A DNA stretch of 64,000 nt, from NCBI RefSeq assembly GCF_032062135.1, contig NC_092860.1, positions 124,726,071-124,790,070 of the forward strand, given 5' to 3'. Positions 50,546 through 63,216 of this stretch are shown in pieces. Source of the stretch: Pyxicephalus adspersus (lineage: Eukaryota; Chordata; Amphibia; Anura; Pyxicephalidae). The translations under genes and the position numbers were made by a program. Position 1 is the first letter of the stretch, and each line of letters opens with the position of its first letter. The notes beneath the pieces were generated by a model. That model did not search any database, had not been told where the DNA came from, and saw only the letters and a program-made list of their open reading frames with translations.

Positions 50546-52738
50546 CACAGGTCAACAAAAATTAGTTTTGATAATCATCGGAAACTACAGCAAACTTTTC
50601 TAAATCAGTTTTTTTTTTAGCAGTTTGGGATCCTTTTTCAGTTTTTCCCTAACACGTATAGTTTCTGAGTTATAAGTACTATTATAGGTAACATTGTATG
50701 TGCATGTATTTTGTACTAAAACATAAGCACCATTGAAGTGAATGTTAACACATCTTCAGTGTGAAGTAAAATAAGGCACACTGTCGTATGGATCCACTGA
50801 ACAGAGTCAGTTCACTGACCATTGTTTCTTCAGAAATTTTTACACTATGATTTTCTTGTGTACTCTTTGTATGGTCGCTGTACAGCATCCAGCAGTAGTC
50901 AGCCATCATACTTTCTTTCCAAAAACCTTGGTAGCCGTGCTCCATTACCTGAATGTCCTGGTGAAAACGTTTTCTATGTTCGTCACTCACCACACCAAGA
51001 TTTTCCAGGAAGAATTCTAGATGTGAGTGCAAGAAATGTATTTTTAATGACATGTGACAACCCAGTTTCTTGTATGAATCAAGCAGATTCTGAACTTCTT
51101 CCTTGTATGCAGGAGACTTATGGTTGCCCATTTTCACACAGCCACTTGAATGCATCCCAAGCTTCTAGCTCGGCTGCTGAGAGAGATTGTTTGAAAACAT
51201 CACCCTGCAAAACAGACTTGATCTGTGGCCCTATAAACATCCCTTCCTTCATTTTTGCAGTGCTTATGTTTGGAAACTTCAACAAGGTACTGAAAACCCA
51301 TGGAGTTTGATTTACCCATGGCCTTTACAAGGTTCTTCATCAAGCCTAACTTGATATGGGGAGGTGGCAGAAATATTTTATGCGGATCAACCAGAGGCAG
51401 AAACTTGACACTGCTTGTTCCGGGCGTATAGTGATCTCTTGGTAGCCAATCACGCTTGTTATAATGGTCTCCCGTAGATCGGCTGTCCCATAGGCATAGG
51501 AAACAGCAATATTTTGTGAATCCTCCTTGCATTCTCATCAGCAAGCAAATGACCTTTAGATCCCCACAGATGTTGCACTGGTGTGTTTTATACTGGATTG
51601 CTTCAAGTAGTAACTTCAAGTTGTCATAGGACTCCTTTAGGTTAACAGAATGAGCAATCAGTAAACTTGGTTAGGAATTACCATTATGCAGTAAGACTGC
51701 TTTCAAGCTTCTTATAGAGGAATCAATGAACATACTCCATTCAGATGGAACATGGTCTTGTGACAAACTTGTGACAAAGAATGCATTTATAACATCACAG
51801 TAGCCCAATGAGCCATCACTAGTGAAGAACGTTGTTATGATTTCGTTTTCTGTAGTGAGTTACAGTTACACCCTTTGCAAGCAAGTGCTACTGTTTAAGC
51901 CTTGAAGTTAAAAGTTCTGTTTTGTCTTTGGAGAGATTTAGATCACGAACAAGATCATTCAGCTCTGCTCGTTTAAAGGTCTCTGTTTCAAAATTTTCAT
52001 CGGCCAAGTAGTCAGGATCAGATGATTCGGGGTTTTACTAGCTGCAACTCCAGCGCATTCCTCACCACCTTCTACAGAAACAAGTCCATCATGTAGCGGT
52101 CCTGGAACTGGCAATGAATCATCATGGGGAACAGGCCTAATTGCAGAATCGAGGGTGGGATCTACAATGTTGTGATTAGTTTTACCTGAGAATTCACTTT
52201 GTTGACGCAGCAAAAATACCAGTCAATTAGATGGTCTTGCGGTTCTCTCCACACCATCAGAATTGCAAATGGCATTGCTGCTTTACGGTAATTTAGCCAG
52301 TCACGCAGTCCATTGGAACAACTGGTACAGATGACACTTGGAGCCCAAGATTTATCCTGGTCACCAAGTGGACAACCAAAATATAATTTCTATATGATTT
52401 AAAGTTCTGTGGTAATTTGGCGACGTTGTGCTTTCGTCGTTAATGAACCAAACACGTAACAGACACTGTCTGGATCAATAAATAAAATGCTAGGCATGAT
52501 GACAAATAAAATAATTTGCAGTTAGTGCGGTTTCTAACCTTAAAATAAGAAAACTGTTGTTAAATGTTGTATTATGTAAAGGATTTTTATATGGAATTTC
52601 ACACAATATATAATTAGCTGCATCTCAAAAACTAGACGTGCTAGAGAAAAACTGAACGCAGATTTGAAATGCGCAACAAAAATACTACATAAATACTACA
52701 TAAAATTATATCTGATGAAAATGACATGTTGACTTGTG
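50546..52738 (-). mobile_element. 2.2-kb DNA transposon with long terminal inverted repeats, unclassified
   Basis: The two ends are inverted copies. The left end starts CACAGGTCAACA; the right end, reverse-complemented, starts CACAAGTCAACA. The similarity resumes about 90 bp inward at 'AGTTTTTC.CTA.CACGT' (near 50640 and 52645), so the inverted repeats reach about 120-130 bp with a divergent middle. Both flanks are TTA (50543-50545 and 52739-52741), a likely 3-bp target duplication. The interior encodes one long broken reading frame on the minus strand. PIF/Harbinger elements make TTA or TAA duplications, but the protein does not look like theirs. I cannot place the superfamily. Confidence 0.75.
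50745..52497 (-). pseudogene. broken transposase-like gene of the 50546-52738 element
   Basis: Reading starts at ATG 52497 (MPSILFIDPDSVCYVFGS) and runs to about 50745, interrupted by TAA (52399-52401), TAG (52390-52392) and later stops and frameshifts. The longest intact pieces are 51619-51200 (139 codons) and 51155-50745 (136 codons). The N-terminal part has Cys pairs ('FGCPLGDQDKSW', 'VICTSCSNGLRDW', 'WYFCC') suggesting a zinc-binding module. The middle has 'FIDSS...LLHNGN' (about 51750-51690) and 'NICGDLKVI' (about 51580-51550), which could be the first and later Asp-bearing strands of an RNase H-like DDE core, then 'YCCFLCLWDSR' with another Cys pair. The C-terminal part has 'SYKKLGCHMSLKIHFLHSH' and 'KRFHQDIQVMEHGYQGFW'. 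I remember similar uncharacterised proteins predicted in frogs, aphids and Hydra; this is unverified here. The DDE assignment is inference. Confidence 0.7.
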
Positions 52739-52741
52739 TTA

Positions 52742-53639
52742 TGATGAAGTGGTGTGGTACATGTCTGCCCTATAATTTTTCCCTCAAACTAAAGTGGGTC
52801 TCAGGGCAAAAGATAACATCTTTCCAATTACAGCTAGGCTGTTTGGTGATTATTAGCCCTCAGCTAATCAGCTTCTGTGGATGGCCTGGGCTGTTTTAAG
52901 GTCAGTACCCTTCCATTAAGTAACCATCATGAGATGCATTGTTTATTAGGGATGTACTGTGACAGATATATTTTAGTTCTATGTACATGCCTGGTAATGC
53001 CTCCTGTGACAACCACAATAGTAATTACAATGAGGGCATGCTGAATATATTTTCAAATGATTTTTATCTACATCATTGTCATGTTTTATTACTGCCATAT
53101 TACCATCTAAAAAAAACAACACAGCGTAATAAACACCCTATTGTAATCACAGCAGACTTTTTGAAAATAAATAGAACATTGTGTGTTAGAGAACGCCAAA
53201 AACCATTAATGTTAAAATTCTGATTCTGTTCTGTTCTAAAATGATTTAATATCATGCATGGAAAGGAAACAAAGAGAATGATCTACCTTCTATTCCCATA
53301 AGAATGCAATAATAAGAGATAAATTCTATCTATTAATTCCATTCTCTTGATTACAGGAACAAAGATGAGCTGCAGAGGATATGAGGACACGTTGTCTTGG
53401 ATAAGAAGGACGTGTTCTGCCCTACACACAACAGCATTACCCATAAGGGAAAGCTGAAGAATGTAAAACTCTACTGCAAGGTGCCACAAGGGGAAAGTAA
53501 CACTCTTGTTGATTATGGCTCAGCAAATGCGCTAGTTCTGTTCCATGTCAATTTAATAAAAACTTAGTGCAGTAAAGTTGAAGCATATCTTACAAAATCC
53601 CACTCCCCTCCCCCTTCATCGTCTGCAAGTCTCAAATTT
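52742..53639. other. intron, no gene recognised
   Basis: Sequence after the 2.2-kb transposon. Frames at 52981-53223 (+) and 53283-53489 (-) lack domain or splice support. Confidence 0.4.
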
Positions 53640-53850
53640 ATTCTCTGTACCCCGCTGGCAACTGTCTCTGTTTACAACATGCAGCACAGAAAAACAGCGC
53701 TTTTGTCTTCCCGTAATTAACTAATTTATTTATAGGCAGGCAATTAATTTATGCATTCATGTTTGATTAATGCTTACTGAATAGTTTTAATAAAAGTTCA
53801 ATTCCACCAGCAGGACAAGCAATACAAATGGCAAACGTTTCTTTCTTTTA
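53640..53850. promoter_or_regulatory. possible conserved non-coding element
   Basis: Repeat-free stretch with clustered homeodomain-type sites ('cgtaattaactaat', 'gcaattaattta', 'gtttgattaatgctta'), a texture typical of deeply conserved vertebrate enhancers. Conservation cannot be tested here. Confidence 0.25.
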
Positions 53851-54912
53851 GGCTGGCATTGCTGATAAGTCAGTATGGGGTATTTTTCTACTATTTTGCA
53901 ACAAGTATGTTTGGTTAAAAAAAACAAAAGACAGCAAGAAAAAAAGGAAAAACTAAATTAGTTTGGAAGTCAAAAGAAAAAATTTATCAGGAACCATTAT
54001 TATAGTTTATTCCAGATATTTCAAAAAACAGTTAAAAGATGTTCAGCACATGTAACAGGGCCAAAATATTACTTTACCTACAAAATAGAAAGACGGAGGA
54101 TTCACCTGCTCTAACATGTTTTACCATGTGAAACAAATTAGTTTAGTTGGCTCCTCACGTGGGATTCAGTTCATGTTGGGAGCAGTATTTTTGGATGGCA
54201 TCATTAGCTTGCATCTCAATGTCCTGTTACATGTGGTAGTGATCGGAGTTAGGCTGAGCTCCTATTTCGCCTGTTAGCACTGCACTACATATTGGGCTTT
54301 TGGAGCAGGGACATTCAGGTCCTCATTTTCTCAAGGTTTATTAACTGAGATTAAGCTCTGCTATCTTCAGTATTCTGTGGATTTTCACCACAATCACTTA
54401 GCTAAGTGAAGTATCCCTTATATCACTGATAATACATTTTGTGAACAGTCTAATTGTCTGTAGGAAATCAACTCCATTGTCGCCCAATTTATTACACTTC
54501 TATAATTTCATCTTTTTTTTATGTCACGGTCTTGTTGATTTCAGCCCTGACAATTTTATGTACCGCATGAATTGGCCAAATTGATCACCAAAACTTTACT
54601 GCTGTGATCTCTTATACTTGTGGATGCCTTGTGTTTACATTGGATATGTGCTAGGATATGTCTCTAAACCAACTTCATAAGGTGCAATATTCTTTTGCAT
54701 GTTCATTTACATTTTATTATATTCATATATATATTTAATATGACAGTAAGCAAAAAAATATCAGTTATTAAGAAAAGATATATTGTGGTAGGCTATGGAT
54801 TATTGCACATTCTATGATACGACATGAACACATAGGCAATATAAGTTAGATGCTTGTGCAAGAGCAGAAGCAAAGAATATCCATGCTGTGCACAGGGGTG
54901 GTGTTTATATAG

Positions 54913-54913
<1 letters not shown>

Positions 54914-54943
<30 letters not shown>
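54914..54943. repeat. (TA)n microsatellite
   Basis: About 15 uninterrupted AT units. Confidence 0.95.
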
Positions 54944-54948
<5 letters not shown>

Positions 54949-55379
54949 AAGTATATTGCCATACAAAAGTAATTTTTTTTTTACCAGACATAATGAAGAC
55001 ACATATATTGAAGTGTACAAAGAGGAACATTTTTTTAAAAAGGGGGGACATTTAGAAAGGACTTACTGCATATTGTCTAATTATTTATCATCACTTTTAA
55101 TACGTGGCATGCTTTAAGTTTCTATATAACTTTTTAGCAGAATACTAACTGCTGTTACAATGACATTCTACACTTAACACCTCAACTCTCATTCATGCCA
55201 GCTTTCATTATTTTTGGCAAATATCAAGTGTACAGCTCTGTAATAATTTAAATCAGATACTTATACCCACTTAAGCTCAGCATATCCATCTTAAAACATC
55301 ATAGAAAACTAGTGTTAAATCACTTCTATGATGCACCGTGCTGGCAATCTCAACGTTCCAAGAATTTGACTGATTAAGA

Positions 55380-55620
55380 GGACAGATTCATTGGTCTCAC
55401 AGCAGACAGAAATATTTTCTTTTTTTAGCTGAAGCACCTCTTGAAATTGCCAGCGAAAATTATGCTTAATGCTTTTTACATTTGATTTCCTCCTTTACTT
55501 CTTTATGCAAATTATAATGAATTTGATTGCGTTTATCTTCTGTAACTTCAGCTGGTACATAACTTAAACTGTAATTTGCATCTAGCGAGGACATCACATG
55601 ACTCATCTACCAGTTACATG
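55380..55620. promoter_or_regulatory. possible conserved non-coding element with two POU octamers
   Basis: ATGCAAAT at 55505-55512 and its reverse complement ATTTGCAT at 55574-55581, within unique sequence 2 kb downstream of the gabrb1 exon. Octamers bind POU factors, which are common in neurons. Chance occurrence in AT-rich DNA is possible. Confidence 0.25.
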
Positions 55621-57412
55621 AAGACTTTGTAGTTTACCTTCTTCAAAGAACATACTTTTTTTGGTAATATTTGTTCATATGTTGAAAAATGATTGGCAGA
55701 TAAAATTTCCTATAAAAAAGGATTTTCTTTAATAATTTAGCTAAAAAGAATTTTTCATGCATTTGCAAACATAGCTGACTGTCAACAGTATTGATGTCCA
55801 AACTTCCTGAGGTTTCATTCACTACAGGCTTGGCTTTTGAGTGTACCTTGGAATAGATTTCTATGGGAATCATTTACAAAATTAAAAAGTACATTGCATC
55901 CCAGTTGGCTTCTGTGTTCAGTGGCGGTACCACCCCTAACTCCTCTCCTCCTGTGTCATTGGTTGTACTTGTCTAGTAAGTTTGTCATTTGTAACCCATA
56001 TTCAACTTCATCAGGAGAATTGTTGAATAACACACTTACCCATTATTAGTGCATTGCTACCACAGTGCCTGAAATGCTGCAAAATCTTTATCTCCAGGGA
56101 TAGAGCAATGGTGGGGCAACTCCTGGCTCATCCTGCTGCAGGAACATTTTAGTGTGTTCTTTTTTCTTAGTAAACCTGTTGCTGGTGAGCTGTATACTAT
56201 ACTGCTTTAAAAAACTGTCCATGTCAGAGACCTTATTGTTATACACGATAGACTGCCCCAATAAATCCTTGCTGGCACAAAATAAAATTGTTAAGACTCA
56301 CTCTTTGCATTTGAAAAACTTAAGGTCACTTCTGTCATATCAGCATTACTTTCATGTGGTCAGGGGTACACATACCATTTTGTGCAGGCTATGCAGCTGC
56401 CCTAGAACTTAAGGGTCTGTATATACTAGATGTAGGTCAGATAGGTGCCACTGTCAAATAGACCCGGGCATGGTTTTTGTCTATGAAGCTATCAACAAAG
56501 AAAGAAGTGTTGACGGTGGGTTTTTGCTTGTCAGAAAGTGGGAAGGGTGGCTCAAAACTTTGTCTTGCAGAGGGCTTGCACCTGGTCCATCACTGGCTGT
56601 GGTCTATACATGGTGGTGTGATTAGGATCTTGAGTGCACAAATATTTTAGACCAGTTAAAGTCAGGGTTATCAGATTAGCCAGTGCAATGATAAAGGGAG
56701 TCCTTAATACTGTGTGAGTTATGACTGTATTTACACGGGTTACACCGAACCATCATTTCATTTCTAGCAAAAGAATGGACCTGTGGGAGAGTAACAGGAA
56801 GGTAAGCATATGTTGCTGGAAAAAGTGAAAAATAGATCTTGCTTCATCCTACACAGGCAAAACATGCATTTACTTTAGGGATCCAGACACCCAAGATTCT
56901 GAATGTGTTTAAAACTTTTTGGTTATCCTCCAGTTGAAACCTTATATATGTCCCGTATTTCAGACTTCCTGGTGAAATAAATTATTAACATCACTATACA
57001 ACACAACACAATCCTTCTATAATCAAAAAGTGGATTACTACTTTAAAATTGGAATCTGTTAAAAACATACAAATCAAACAATAAATATTTTTTCTCTTTT
57101 TCAAGTATATCTCCAATCGATGAATTAGTCTGATCTGGGTCAGGTCTTGATCTCCATAGTTTGGTTCATTCAATTACATTTAAACAGTAACAAAGGTACT
57201 ATTTTTTTACTTGTGACTGACTGATACTTGAACACCACATAAAAGTAAAAAGGTATTTTAATGAAAGTATTCACTTCTGTAATTGGACTTGAGTTTTGTT
57301 ATAAAACTGGAATCTTAGTGGAGTAATTTGTAAGGACATATATTTCATTTTAAAGACATGCACCATTTGTGGTCCCCAAATCAAATCTTTGAAAATGCTG
57401 CTGTGGAAAGTA

Positions 57413-57415
<3 letters not shown>

Positions 57416-57453
<38 letters not shown>
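57416..57453. repeat. (TA)n microsatellite next to the gabrb1 splice donor
   Basis: About 19 uninterrupted TA units. The array ends 32 bp from the exon edge, inside the intron that follows the exon. Confidence 0.95.
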
Positions 57454-57456
<3 letters not shown>

Positions 57457-57484
57457 TCTAACAGTAAAAAATGTATTTTTCTTA

Positions 57485-57706
<222 letters not shown>

Positions 57707-58818
57707 CTAGAAAAACAAAGAAACACTAAATATTATACTGCAGAAAAAGCTTCACATACCTAAATGAATCATATATAGGACTATAAACTGCAACAAAGTT
57801 TAAAGAAACATCAAAGTCATTCTACAAATGTATATCATATAATATTAACTTCAAAAAGTGTCTTTCACCCGATTTCATTATGTTATGGATTACCATGAAT
57901 GAAATAGTAAAAAAATGCTAAGAATGTATACTAAGTAGTCTAAATTTAGATTTTGTTTAGTTAATCATGGCAATGCAAACATTGGGGAAAAAAAACAGAT
58001 CATAAAGGCTTTCAGGAATACTATTTAAACATTTTACAGTCCAAAACAACAATCGGTGGGTCCTCGTGTTTAAGTTCTATATGTGTTGGAATACAGATGC
58101 CTTGAATATAGTGCAAAATTAGAAACAGTTGCACGGGGCTATCAATGTGGATCTACAGAGGTCATCTTTTTGCTCTCACAAATGACTTAAGATAGAAGCT
58201 GTATTACACCAATTCTCCAAAGGGCTAATTGCAGAAACCACAAATGGAAGGATTGTACAGCTTCCCATCTCTGAACTCATACACAGGTTTGTGTATATTA
58301 GGAGGAGCTTTCCAATGCCTGTTAGTAAAAGTACTTGGGTTCAGTTCTTGAAGAGTTTGACAAACATTTTTTTATGTTCACAGAATCCCAACTTAGCAGT
58401 TTTTTATTCTTTATTTTTAAATTTAAATTTAAAAAATGGAAGGGTCAGACGTCACATATTGGGTCCTTAAAAGTTAGCCTGAATTTCAATAAAAGTTTGC
58501 AGAAAAAGCAAACAGCCAACTTGTTTCAAACCTTCAACTGCCATTTTGTGACTTATGCTTATTCAGTTAGAAAAAAACAAACTTGTTTGCATTTTTTTTA
58601 GATAAAAGTGTATTTATACTTTGAATGTTGAACCTAACTGAAAATATGACAGTAATGGGAGAGTCAACATTCAAGTTTTAAAAAGCCTGGGCGTCTCTAA
58701 AGCCAAAGTCTGGTCTTAAGCCAAGGTCTGCAGCTCAACTGCTTCCATAGGCCTGAATAGGACCACTTTTAAAAACTTTTTCCAAGTGTTTCTAAACACC
58801 TTTCCTAATGGTTTAGAG

Positions 58819-59095
58819 CAGTGGTTGCCAACATTTTGGAGCTCACGGACCACTAACTTTACGGACTCCGCATTCATTTACGAACCGCACATGCATGGGC
58901 AGCCGTGTGTCACTTAAAGGTGAAGAAAATTCCCCCAGAGTGAAGTCATGATGACCGAACCCACCCACTCTGAGCCTGCGATGGGAGAGTGGGTGGATTG
59001 TGTCCAGAGACACAACCCGCCTACCGCGCTAAGCCTGTGATCCATACAGGGGACATGCCCCGCGGCCCTTGCCGGTACCCCCCCCCCAAGCAGGG
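58819..59095. mobile_element. hAT-like miniature element, truncated
   Basis: It starts CAGTGGTTGCCAACATTTTG, a standard hAT terminus. It contains 'gagcctgcgatgggagagtg' and 'ttcccccagagtga' as in the 28717 copy, and a run of nine C at 59080-59088. The right terminus is missing; a 'CTTAAAG' family element begins directly after. Confidence 0.65.
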
Positions 59096-59098
59096 TCC

Positions 59099-59431
59099 CT
59101 TAAATAAAGTGAAACTAACACTTTTTATAATTCCCAGTGTGCATTTCGTTGTAGGCACTGTGATCTGCTTCCTGCTTCTTTTCCTTGAATTGATCTTTGG
59201 CCATCTTGCTTGGCCAGGTGGGGGTGATGTAACTCCTGCACAAACAGGAGTTCGGGAATTCATTTAGTCACTGTAGCTGCAGGGTAAACTAGAATGTACT
59301 GGGCACCCTGACAATTAATGCTGAGCTGAGCATGCTATCAGGCAGGTAAGAATGATTCAGTTGTCCCTTTTTGCAAAAAAAAAAGCCCTGTCTGATTCCA
59401 GATTTTTAAAAGTGGAAGTTTAGTTTTGATT
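59099..59431. mobile_element. 'CTTAAAG' family copy, abutting a hAT-like element
   Basis: The left end 'ttaaataaagtgaaactaac' and right end (reverse-complemented) 'ttaaatcaaaactaaac' are related. The interior 'ccatcttgcttggccaggtg' and 'ggtgatgtaactcctgcac' also appear in diverged form at about 32740-32780. Confidence 0.6.
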
Positions 59432-60403
59432 TAACAGTTTTTTTTTAAAAAAAAGAGAAGTTTGTTGTTAGGGTATACATACACCTGAAGACGGAGGTTG
59501 GCCGAAAATACTATAACTCTAGCTACCCATTAGGTATAGTGTAGGAAGAGAGATGATATGTTGTTGCATGCTGTGACGCAAATCTGAAGAACAAATCAGG
59601 CATGATGTATAACACAACTAAGGAAGCCTTGCAAATTTAGGGCTTCTCTAAGCTTTACAATGAACCTGAATCAAAGTTGCTCCCTCTGTGTAATGTATCT
59701 GTTAGGTTGACTGGATAATTGGATGTGACATTGGAAAGGCTATATAGAAGCCAAGGGCCATACAGCAGGTCTCATGTCACTATGACAAGATGTTGAAGGA
59801 ATAAATGAACTATTTTAATTTAAAATTCCATCAATAAAATGCAAGACTTTAACCTACAGGTCTAACATTCTGATTTATTCAAGAGAACAATGACTGGAAA
59901 AGAAACTAGGACATCTTGTACTCTGTAAATACTGTGTCCTGCACTAGTAATAACTAACAGTCTAATGTACTGTAAATGTAGTCTGTTAAATGAATGACTT
60001 TCATAAATACAACTTACTAATATGTTATATCTGGTCTATGAACAGCTATTTGGATAGGAAGATAGAATAAATGTACAATTGTACACAATCTAGAGTAGTC
60101 AAGTTTACACATTTGGCACTTTGCAATTTATCTATCAAAAATCTTTGATCTATATTTAAATACTTTGTAATGGTTAGTTCACAATATAACTGATATTTAG
60201 GGAATATTGCAGTACAGTAACATGCACAATATCAGAACACAATACTTGTCCTATATGCGATTACAAATACAACAGAGACTACAGGGGACTACAATACAAC
60301 ATGTCTTAGATGCCAGCCCTGCTGATCGTTTGAAAAGACTGTGAAAATCCTTGGCCCTAGAATATATCTATATGCATAATTTATTTTGTAAAGTAGGCAT
60401 ATA

Positions 60404-61287
60404 CACTTACTGGCCACTTTGTTAGGTATACATGATTAACAGCTTGTAGATGCAAATGATGAAAATCATATGACAGCAACTGTCTTGGCAACTCAATGAA
60501 TTTAGGCGTGTAAAAATTGCCAAGACAACCTGTGACATTGAAACCAAGCATCAGAATGAAAAAGGTAATTTAAGAACTTTGAAGTTGTCATGTTTGTTAA
60601 TGATCGATGGGCTAGTCTGCTTTTTTGATGCCACAGGTCAGAAGAGAATGGCCAAACTGTTTCAAGCTGATAGAAAGGCAACAGTAACTCAGATATCTCA
60701 TATCTCATTAGTTATGTTGGATATTTTCTAGGCACACTTTGGGTCCCTTAGTACCAAATGAGCATCAATGCATGGTCTACTTTAGTATTGTTGCTGGCCA
60801 TATCCAACCCCTAATGACTACAATGTACCCAACTTCCGATGGCTACCTCCAGCAAGATAATCTATGTCATCAAGCCCAAATCATCTTAAATTAGTTTCTT
60901 GAACATGACAATGAGTTCACTGTACACAGATTATTATTATTATTATTATTAAACAGGATTTATATAGCGCCAACATATTAAGCAGCGCTGTACATTAAAT
61001 AGGCATTGCAAATGACAGACTAATACAGACAGTGATACAGGAGGAGAGGACCCTGCCCCGAAGAGCTTACAATCTAATAATGATTAATGATTAATCACAG
61101 ATGGCTTCCACAGTTACCAGATCTCAATCCCTTTGCACCTTCGGATATGCAGCCAACAAATCTGCAGCAAATGTATGATGCTATCGTGTTAAGTTCAACC
61201 AAAATCCTTAAAGAATCTTTCAAGCACCTTGTTGAATCTTTAACGCAAAGGTTTATGGCAAATCTAATAAAGTGCCCAGTGAGGGTG
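60404..61287 (+). mobile_element. Tc1-like transposon relic, with nested insertion
   Basis: The left end CACTTACTGGCCACTTTGTTAG and right end (reverse-complemented) CACCCTCACTGGGCACTTTATTAG are related inverted repeats, flanked by TA (60402-60403 and 61288-61289). The interior is a shrunken transposase gene on the plus strand. Pieces read 'KRRMAKLFQADRKATVT' (about 60640-60690), 'SDGYLQQDN' with the second catalytic Asp at about 60855, and 'LPDLNP' after the nested insertion. The segment that should carry 'IEHLWD' with the catalytic Glu is deleted. About 0.5 kb of the family's usual 1.2 kb is missing even before counting the insertion at 60932-61095. Confidence 0.9.
60932..61095 (-). repeat. 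frog-type retroposon nested in the Tc1-like relic
   Basis: In minus orientation it reads 'ttgtaagctcttcggggc', 'ggtcctctcctcc', 'tgtacagcgctg', 'ttggcgctatataaatcc' and ends in a (TAA)n tail. A 7-bp target duplication CACAGAT lies at 60925-60931 and 61096-61102, exactly interrupting the transposase sequence. The simple-repeat tail and target duplication indicate retroposition. Relatives occur at 2458-2660, 4982-5075, 15492-15645 and 39585-39715. Confidence 0.85.
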
Positions 61288-61289
61288 TA

Positions 61290-63139
61290 GCAAAAAAGAA
61301 AATAATTATAGGCTTAGATACCATTTATTGACATTTGACATTGCCCCTTTAATTTGCTTGTGCTCTTTGACCAAAATAGTACAACCTTTATGAAATGACA
61401 AAACAATCCAGCACATAAAAATCTTGACATGTTTACCTTATAGCACAAATTTGATAATGATGAAAATTAAAATTGATCACAGTTTGCCCAAGCTATTATT
61501 AAAATAACATGTGCGTACAGTAAAACTGGCTCTGGCAACAACTGTATGTGTCATTTTATTTCTAAACATTTGTCAAGAACATAGCCACCTTCCTACTGGT
61601 GCAGCCAAGATGTTTTGCATTTGCCTGGGGAGTTTTTTACACTTGATCTGGGCTGGCATGCCTGGCTATGCTGTATCCTTTTATGTTGGTTGCCTGACGT
61701 AGAATAAGTTACACGAGGGGACAGAAAAACAAGCTGATATTTACTTTCTACGTTTCTATGTCAAGTAAAGGATAACAGTGAATTCACAAGAAACAAATCA
61801 GCCTAACACATTACTGGTCCTATTTAAAGAAGCATTCTGCTCTAAAACAGAACCTTTCTTTTTCTTATCTTATAGCTTTTTCGATTTTCCTAACAGTCAT
61901 ATATCTGTTGATGAAGCTGGAAACGAATGTAATGTGCATTGTAACTAAGCAACACAGAACACTATTTCCTGGCATTTCACCACCTTGTTTTTAACAGTGC
62001 TATGTGCCCATCATTCTGATTCAAACCTTTTTATCTGTTATTATTTGCTATCTGTGTTTTGTTGGCGAGATTCCCTGATAATTGGAAGTTAAAAGAAATC
62101 TCTAAGTGAGGGGATTTTCCCAATTAGACAGTTACCATTGGAATAGGTTTTTTCATTAGAAATTGACCCTTGCCTCTTGTTTTGTTGACAGCTATAAACT
62201 CTTACATTTCCTACTGTTACCGTAATGAGAATGACTGACAGGACAATTACAGCAGGTAAATGTACTTAGCAGCCACAAAACCGACAGGAAAAAACTTTAA
62301 AGGGGTTCTGATACTTACCTATTCTACAATAAACTCTATCAGTACACCTTCCAGTGCTGATATAAAGTAGATTTTGTTTAGCTGTGGCTGTAGGTATGGT
62401 ACATAAGGTTAAAAAGATCTCTCCTTGATGGGCACATAATCTTTGCCCAATACCTATTAGCAAAGCTTATTGTGACGTATAAAAGGTACACAGGTCAACT
62501 CAACAAGGGCTTTCTTCAACTTATGTTACCTTATTAAAAATGAATTAAAGCAGCCCAGTATAATTTTGCTCTCCAGAGACAAAGCTCATTAAACATTTTA
62601 TAAATAGGAGAGAATTCCATGCATATGTAAAGGCATAACATGCTGTCTGCAGGCTCTCCTCTCTCCAGCTGTGGTAGCCTCATATTTCATAAGTTTGGGT
62701 TTTAGAGGAGATTTGGAAATGCAGAGAGGGCAGGCAGAGTTCAAAGTGTCAGGAAGATCAATAGCACCTTCAAATAATTGCAGGACTAGCACATTTTCCA
62801 GAGCCGAGTCAATAAGTACAGGGTGGTTATCAAACTAAAAGCAAATAACAGTATATGGTGTACTAGAGAAACTCAGTTCACACTGGGTGTTTATCATTTT
62901 GTTTTACTAAATGATCAAAAGAAGGACAAAATAGAAAAGAAAGAAGAAAAGGAGAGGCTTTTATTAGGCACTCATAAACTTTCTAACGTAAAACGTAAAT
63001 TTTTATTGAATTGAAAATGTTAAAAAAATGTTTTTTTAAAGAGTATTCGAATAGTATGTATGTGTATGTGGATCATATCATGACACTTTCAGTACCATTC
63101 CACTTTTTGTACATCTAAAAAGCAGACTGAAGTACAAAG
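61290..63139. other. intron, mostly unique sequence
   Basis: 61790-62260 and 62560-62800 are free of recognised repeats and could include conserved non-coding DNA. 'tttaaaggggttctgatact' at about 62297 recalls the 'CTTAAAG' family start, but no partner end was found. Confidence 0.4.
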
Positions 63140-63216
63140 ATCAGAAAGGGTCTCCCTTCCCAATGCTTTCGCCTAAAAAGGCTTCCTCATGGGAGTGTGG
63201 GGGGACCCCAAAGCAA
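63140..63216 (-). repeat. probable frog interspersed repeat
   Basis: 'agaaagggtctcccttccca', 'atgctttcgcctaaaaagg' and 'cttcctcatgggag' resemble, in reverse, a 'gaggaagcc..ggcgaaa.c' motif common in amphibian repeats. Recognition is from memory. Confidence 0.45.

Noticed and set aside
50822..51310. 162-codon plus-strand frame
   Set aside because: It is the antisense shadow of the transposase-like gene on the minus strand, whose residues show the clear motifs.
59021..59267. Opposing frames of 80 and 92 codons with GC-rich sequence
   Set aside because: They cross the junction of two transposon-derived repeats.
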